A stretch of 64,000 bases of DNA. It comes from Diadema setosum (taxonomy: Eukaryota > Echinodermata > Echinoidea > Diadematoida > Diadematidae). Location of the stretch: assembly GCA_033980235.1 (NCBI GenBank), contig CM067075.1, positions 18,798,844 to 18,862,843 on the forward strand. Reading direction: 5' to 3'. The translations under genes were made by a program, and so were the position numbers. The notes below the pieces were generated by a model. It was not told the origin of the DNA and did not search any database. It saw only the letters and a program-made list of their open reading frames with translations. Below are positions 57,883-64,000 of this stretch, piece by piece; position 1 is the stretch's first letter; each line of letters opens with the position of its first letter.

Positions 57883-58600
57883 TTTCTAAATATGTGTATT
57901 CTTTTGTTATGTGTGAATTGGAAAAAGGCAGAAATAAAACCAAACCAAACCAAAATGAAAAGCGAGGCACATTAGACAATTCATGACCTTTATAAGTATA
58001 ACAACAATAAAATTATATACGGAAAGTAAAATTATTCTATGTGTTTGGAAAAGTTGGAAATGCTACTGGAGATAATGCTAAAGAAACAACGCTTGTAGGG
58101 TGCATTCCCTCCAATGTAACAGATAGGCTCTACACACATTACGAAATTGATTTGCTATTACATAAATGCGGAACATAACTCACACGATCTTGATAAAAAT
58201 ATAGAAATCTATAAATTACCCTTCAACACACGCCCCGAACGAATCCTAACACGTCTTATAGTCGCTGTTCATACAGAAAAGAAGGAATTACGAATGTGCT
58301 ATATAGGGTATAAGAGAGAGAGAGAGGGAGGGAGAGAGAGAGAGAGAGGGGGGGGGGAGATTTTCCTACTTTTTTTCGGCTTTACATAGCTGGTCATGGT
58401 CATTAGACTAAACTTATTATTATGTAACTACAGATAAACAACAATAATTATTCTATATAATATGAAATGATTCACGGTAACGTCAGCTTTGCAACATCAA
58501 TTTCTTTCTTTCTCAATTCCTCTTCTATTCCTTCCCTCATGGAAATATGACATCAATCTAATAAATTTCTGTCCGTTTGGACATCGATCTATATTAGATA
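57883..58600. other. intergenic sequence with a GA tract
   Basis: A (GA)n-rich tract lies at 58312-58360. The 80-codon frame over it is low complexity. Confidence 0.4.
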
Positions 58601-59727
58601 CAGTCAGTCCGCAGCACCCGATAATTCGCTCGTATTTATTCAACTCGTATGCAAGCCCGCTCTAGGCTTGCATACGTAATGAGATGCGTAAGGGGATTTT
58701 GTCCTTGGGCTTTCGGCAACAAAAATACACCTTATGTTCACAAATTTGGTATCAAATTCAAGGAAAATATGTAAACTATCGTCACATGTTACTCAAATTA
58801 TTGCAAATGAAAAATATCATAGCGTGATTTGAGCGTGAAAATGATGAAAAAACTAATTCGTGCAGTACACGTTCAAAACGTCAAAAAAATATCAAATTCA
58901 CCTTGCGTCTCAATGAAAATGCTTTATTTGGTAGTCCATCTCCTAATCTTTGTATCCATGTAAATATCTTGACAATTTGTTGCTTAATCCGGTCAGGAAC
59001 CAGTAAAATATACATCGATGTCAGTGCTGATCAGCTTGAAACCGTGCAATCTCAAGAGTAAGCTCTCTCATTGGACAGCGCTTGCATTCAGCGCTTGCAT
59101 TACGTCATTACGCTGGTCCATAACGGTTTCATGCCACTTGCGGTTTCTTGGCACGCGTGTAGTTCAAGCGCTGAATGCAAGCACTGTCCAATGAGAGAGC
59201 TCTTTCGCGCCACTGTACACTTCGTGTGGAGCATACTTCCGGCTTATATAGGAGTGAATTTTACAGACATTTCAAAACGGAAAAACTAGTATAAATCATG
59301 CTTGCGTCTCCTTGACTTCAATATATGATGAGTATCTAAGTTTCCTCTCTACGAAAAAGCCAAAATCAGAAACAACAGTTTCTTAATCCGGTCAGGAACC
59401 AAAAAAGAACTTTAGACAACAAAATCTTCCGTGAAAAGCAGGTAAAATTTACGCAAATTCAACTGATTATATAGTCATGATAAGATCCGATGTTATACGC
59501 AAATTTAGTATCAAAATAAAGATCAAAGTCTGGAGAACAATTTACCGTGACATGTAGCCATGACAAATGTATGTACAAGTCGCTACACTGTGAAAACCAT
59601 AGCCCTATCAAAGTCTCGCAAAATCTCGCACGACGAGACACCTTTCGAACGCAAAGATCGTCAACGAGAGTGCTGAATAAATCTTGCCGGATCGGCTCAT
59701 TAGCATACGTGCTGCGGACTGACTGTA
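58599..59727. mobile_element. 1.1-kb inverted-repeat DNA element
   Basis: Ends are perfect 17-bp inverted repeats, CAGTCAGTCCGCAGCAC (58601 inward and 59725 inward), each next to TA. Inside, CTTAATCCGGTCAGGAACC occurs twice in direct orientation (58983 and 59384). A strong hairpin with arms of about 37 bp (CTCTCTCATTGGACAGCGCT and its inverse) lies at 59060-59205. No transposase, so non-autonomous. Confidence 0.75.
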
Positions 59728-61112
59728 TATGTCACATACCTATAGGATCATCATGCATGAAAGTAGGAAATTCCAATAATGGGCCTAATTCAAACTTTCT
59801 TTTCATCCCTTATACATCGGTTATAATAAATGCAATTTATAATTAGAATTTTCTATATTGCATCCACATGACACTCGAGGGTCTTGCATGCACGTCAATG
59901 ATCTCTCATTTGATAACACATGTGTCGTCGTTGACAATATACTGTCATTCCATTGTCACTGAACCATTAACTGATTATAAAATAGTGGATTCAGTGAATG
60001 TAGAAATATTTGTTTCGCACGTTAGTGAAGTTTGAGGAAAATAAAACAATATTTAGGCCTAAAGGAATTTCCATAAATTTGTTTTTGTTTTGTTTTTGTT
60101 TTTTTTTAATGAAAAGTACCTATTCCTCCAATTTGTATTACATCCTGACCAAGCAGAACAGTCAAAATTTGATCACAATCGGATAAAACAAAATATAGTG
60201 AAACTATAGATGGAATTGTAAATTTCTGTGTTTTTTGCCCCATGAGAATAGTCCTTAAATGAACAGACAATCATAGTTATGAATATACATAGTTAATTGA
60301 TGACTCTGGTCATCCCCTCACAACTTTTCATGATGTTGTACATAAAATCTTGAAATTCTAAGTTTTGTTTTGTTTTGTTTTGTTTAAACGCGAGCAAGCC
60401 ATGGCGTCGAATATTGTGTCTGAGCAGGGAGGAGGAACAAATAATACACTCTTTCTCTCTCTCTCTCCCTCCCTATCCCTCTCTCCCTATCCCTCCATCT
60501 CTCTCCTCTCTCCCTTTGTCTCACTGAGCAGTGTTGGATACATAAGCCAAACCAATCCAGGCCTATACTATACGTGAGAAAGGCTGGAACATTGCTATTA
60601 CCACGTGATTACATATATCAGATGAAAAATATATTTCGCTGACATGCATAATACTCCGCGAATCGGGAGTTGTACAATTTTCTCAGATGATTGAATGTTA
60701 AGTCAGTTCGGAATTAGCTCATGTGCAAATGGGTACAAATGACCTTTATTTCTTTTCTTTTCTCAGTTAGTTAGGCACTTTAATTGTTTTTTTTTTTTCA
60801 AAGCGACATAATGCATAAGCCTGCCCGACGTAAAATTCATGGAATCAGTTATCATGTTCAAACAAAGGATGAACTTGCGTAGACCAGGTGACCAGAATGG
60901 TCCGTCAATTGACACTTGAGAAAGCAGCCATTTCATTAATTTGTTTTGAATGTAGGTCCCTATTAATCCCCTATTTCCCCCATTTATACAGTATGCCCCC
61001 TCCCCCCCCCCAAAAAAAAAAAAAAAATACAGTCGGATTTTTGCATTGATAACTTCCAGTATGATTAAAATGTCTGAATGCTATTTCAGGGTCTAAAAAT
61101 ATAACATCTTAC
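59728..61112. other. intergenic sequence
   Basis: Includes a fragment similar to the GTGGATT miniature family (59985-60070), a (TTTTG)n run (60364-60386) and a CT-rich tract (60450-60515). No gene seen. Confidence 0.35.
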
Positions 61113-61341
61113 CTATATTTTGCAGAAGACCCAATTCAATTTGGTTAAGTGGTCATAGAGAAATGTGAATCGTGAAGCATGTCGTGGATGTGATTCTTCC
61201 AAGTTTCGCACTTGGATGCTCTTGGAACTGCATATCAATGTGTGAACACAATGGACAGAACTTGGAGGGAAGGGATTCCTGACATGCTCTACAAAAATCC
61301 TCATTTCTCTTTGACCACTGAAGCAAATCGGATGGGGTTTT
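61113..61341 (-). CDS. weak candidate exon with paired cysteines
   Basis: On the minus strand, CACGTCTTGCAG precedes 61341 and AAATATAG|GTAAGA follows 61113, a good acceptor and donor. One frame reads DFCRACQESLPSKFCPLCSHID, with two CxxC-type pairs like a zinc ribbon, but stops at 61153. A second frame is open until a TAG exactly at the donor. Neither runs through, so this may be a broken exon or chance. Family unknown. Confidence 0.25.
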
Positions 61342-62818
61342 CTGCAAGACGTGGGTAATAAGTTACAGTTTCATACCCTGAAATTGTATTTGGATTGATT
61401 CACTATCTTTTAAGTTATCATTGCGATATGCGGAGGGTCCCGTTGTATTTTTTTTTTTTTTTTTTTTGGGGGGGGGAACATACGGTATATTGCTCAACAG
61501 TAAATACCATGCACTTTTGCTGTCGGGTGGATGTGCTGACAAGCATCATAGATTACGGATTACTTGAGTAATCACGATATCACAGATGTTCATCTCGGTG
61601 AATTTACAGCCAACATGTCCTTATGTACGAAAATAACATGACCTTTTGCTGCTTTTGCGCAAAGTGGAACCCTGAACTGGCTTATTCACGATCAGGAACG
61701 CAAATGCCGACTCGTACATAACCTTATAACCCTGCATCTTTGAATGTTTACAGATATGGTTCTATACAAATGCTGTGGATCATCATCATCATCATAAAAG
61801 TGTTGTCCTTCAAGCATACCACAGACGTGATATTATCCACAGAAGGCGAGTTGTGAGATATCGTCTTCTCGAGTCCGACACAGTGAGAAGGCGAGATGTG
61901 ACTACTACAGTCTACTTTATAGTCTGCATACACATATATTAGATATCGTCGTCTGGCCTTTTAGGACTCGAGAAGTCGAGAAGATGAGATCTCATATCGC
62001 GCCTTCCATGGATAACGCGAAGGAATTATCTCGTCCTCCTATATAGGCCTAAAATTATGGCTAAACTCTCATTGTTACGAAAATTATCAATTTGAACTGA
62101 AATGGCTGTTGAAAACTGGCGTTTGTTGTAAGCTTATTGGGCTCATAACTGAACTTGTTGCAGGAGTTTTAATATCGCTATGGCGCCCCTCTGTGTAAAT
62201 GTCTAGTGCTAAAAATGGCTTTAGGACAATATGAAAGGAAATGACACTCCATCAATGTGCTATACGTAAATATTACTCGACCAATGAAGTTCTGAATCAT
62301 TTAGGCAGGGTCATATGATACGCTCCTGAAAATTGCAGGTACAATACATGTTTTCTCCACTGTTTCACGTTCCTAATAATAACCCGTACCTATCATTAAA
62401 ATCGGCACTTGCGTAATTGAGTGTAAAACTATGAGAATTGGATCAACAGAGTAAATTTTCTGAATGCATGTATTTTCTTTTCATTGAGCAGATAAAGAAT
62501 ATATGAGAAAGTCTTTCCTATCGAAACTTAAAAATCATAGATACAAGGCTTTGTAAGAACACTTGGCAACATTAGCAATCGGCCTAAAACTACATGTAAC
62601 TTGGTCTCTTGGGCAGCCAGTACACTGTAGGCCTACTGGTAATTTCTGAAGACTCTAATACAGTAGGCCCTATTGATGTCTACTCTCCAGTTTTTCTTTC
62701 TTTCTTTAGTAGAAAGTTGAATAGACATTGTTTAGTAGGGTAGCTACTCTCAAAGGGCTTCTGTCACGTTATAAACATACAGAAATTGAAATGATTGTAC
62801 ATCTCTGTATTCTTTCAG
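61342..62818. other. intergenic sequence
   Basis: T and G runs near 61449-61477; short CGAGAAG-type motifs (61860-61985). No gene seen. Confidence 0.35.
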
Positions 62819-63344
62819 TTAAAGGCATTATTTACCGTTTTTGCAGATGACACAAAACCCCAGCTTTAGTGCTTCAAGTAGTTCTAAAATGTGAGTTAGG
62901 GATAGAAACAAGCAATATAACAATTTGAATCAGTGTAGTCAATGTTAAGTATTGTTAAATATACAAAATATGAACAATACTTATACTTAAAGTGTTTCTG
63001 GACTGAACCGTCTACAGTTATGATTTAAAGGTCCTGTTTACCTTTAACATAAAAAAAATGTTCAATATATCACATTTGATGCATGGATGTTGTATCACAA
63101 AACATCCTACCATATAAAACTTTTGCAATAAAACCTAAAATATAAGGAGATATCAGTATTTTTCTCAATAAACCATAACTGTTTACTTTTTAGTCTGGAA
63201 ATATTTCTATTATAATTATTAACATTTTGTATATGTAACAATACTTAAAATTGATACAGTGGTTGTTTCTATCCCTAACTCACATTTGTAAAGCACTAAA
63301 GTTGGGTTTTTGTTTCATCTACAAATTGTAAATTATGCCTTTAA
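62819..63344. mobile_element. TTAA-ended palindromic element E1 (interleaved)
   Basis: Ends TTAAAGGCATTATTTACC (62819) and the inverse GTAAATTATGCCTTTAA (63344). The arms also share GTGAGTTAGGGATAGAAAC and its inverse (62891 and 63264). It encloses the left arm of E2. Confidence 0.7.
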
Positions 63345-63503
63345 TGAGAAAAATAGTGATATCTCCTTACATTTTAGGTTTTATTGCAAAATTTTTTATA
63401 TGGTAGGATGTTTTGTGATACAACTGACTTACACCTATGCAGCAAATGTGATAACTCACACATTTTTAAAATCACTGCTCCCAGTGGTAAACTCTACCTT
63501 TAA
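63025..63503. mobile_element. TTAA-ended palindromic element E2 (interleaved)
   Basis: Ends TTAAAGGTCCTGTTTACC (63025) and the inverse GGTAAACTCTACCTTTAA (63503). The arms share ATCACAAAACATCCTACCAT and TAAGGAGATATCA with their inverses. It encloses the right arm of E1. Ends resemble E1, so both belong to one superfamily. Confidence 0.7.
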
Positions 63504-64000
63504 ATACAGAGCCAACTTAAGTGAAGCATATCTTGTTATGACGTAGCCCAATAGGTGTGTACTATGAAAGGGGGGGGGGGGACCATTGACCCCTGACCCC
63601 TGTAGCCCATCCACCCCACACACACATCTTTAAAAAAAAAAAAAAAAGGGGGGGGGGGGGTTCTGCAGCCCCTGTATAGAACACAATATGTTGAGGAGAT
63701 CATCATCGTGTCGATGTGATAGTTGCATATCACATAAAAAGTCCTGCCAGTAAATGAAATCGTGTTGGGTCATATCATTTGTAACTGCCATTCCAAAGAT
63801 GCTTAGCACTATCCTTTCCAAAGTCAAATAATGTCGCATGAACGCTTCAAAATTGATTCACTCATTTCATTTGTGTAATGCCAGTCTACAAACAGTCATA
63901 ATGTAAAACAAGGAAAAGTAGAAATTACGCGGTGCGTAATATATGTCCCCGCCGGAAGTAGCACTTTTTAGCAAAATGTACAATATACAAATTTGTAGGT
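63504..64000. other. intergenic sequence
   Basis: G and A/G homopolymer runs (63570-63580, 63632-63660). No gene seen. Confidence 0.35.

Overview
The window is animal nuclear DNA. It is AT-rich, has split genes with ordinary GT-AG introns, non-LTR retrotransposons of several kinds, LTR retrotransposons, many short inverted-repeat elements and long simple repeats. I see no prokaryotic operon, rRNA, tRNA or CRISPR array. The mix of short elements with TTAAAGG, pogo-like and CGCGAA ends, plus a hydroxylysine kinase gene, suggests a marine invertebrate deuterostome such as an echinoderm. That placement is an inference.

1-22.2 kb is a stack of transposons inserted into transposons. A decayed non-LTR reverse transcriptase (RT) 3' end (pieces at about 1585-1827, 9075-9313 and 13979-14651) was cut by a 1.06-kb inverted-repeat element (1828-2065 + 8001-8824), by a small CGCGAA element and by a decayed CR1/L2-like retrotransposon (9314-13969, 9-bp target duplication). 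The inverted-repeat element was itself cut by a 5.9-kb retrotransposon on the minus strand. That retrotransposon still has two intact ORFs of 482 and 1259 codons joined by an overlapping TGATG stop/start. Next, a second RT 3' end (14652-15539 + 21591-22235) is split by a 6-kb LTR element with a 5-bp target duplication. One LTR of this element is partly inverted and the other carries a further 1.94-kb insertion.

22.3-31 kb holds a probable host gene on the plus strand. Three exons (24353-25283, 27765-27979, 28684-30390) have matching splice phases and encode a Ser/Lys-rich, probably nuclear protein with an FCS-like zinc finger. An L2-type retrotransposon lies antisense in one intron.

31-38 kb is intergenic and full of short inverted-repeat elements, tandem duplications and (TA)n tracts. 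38.6-43.3 kb is a four-exon hydroxylysine kinase gene (HYKK) on the minus strand, the best-supported host gene. One intron carries a second copy of a TTAA-flanked, piggyBac-like miniature element first seen at 0.4-1.2 kb. A complete 1.09-kb inverted-repeat element begins 90 bp upstream of the start codon.

45.8-53.5 kb is bounded by inverted pogo/Tigger-like ends. Inside are a decayed non-LTR RT split by a modular repeat, a roughly 195-bp satellite and an internally deleted Ty3/gypsy element with near-identical LTRs. 53.5-64 kb shows no convincing gene. It holds more miniature elements, including two whose inverted arms interleave, microsatellites and one weak candidate exon.
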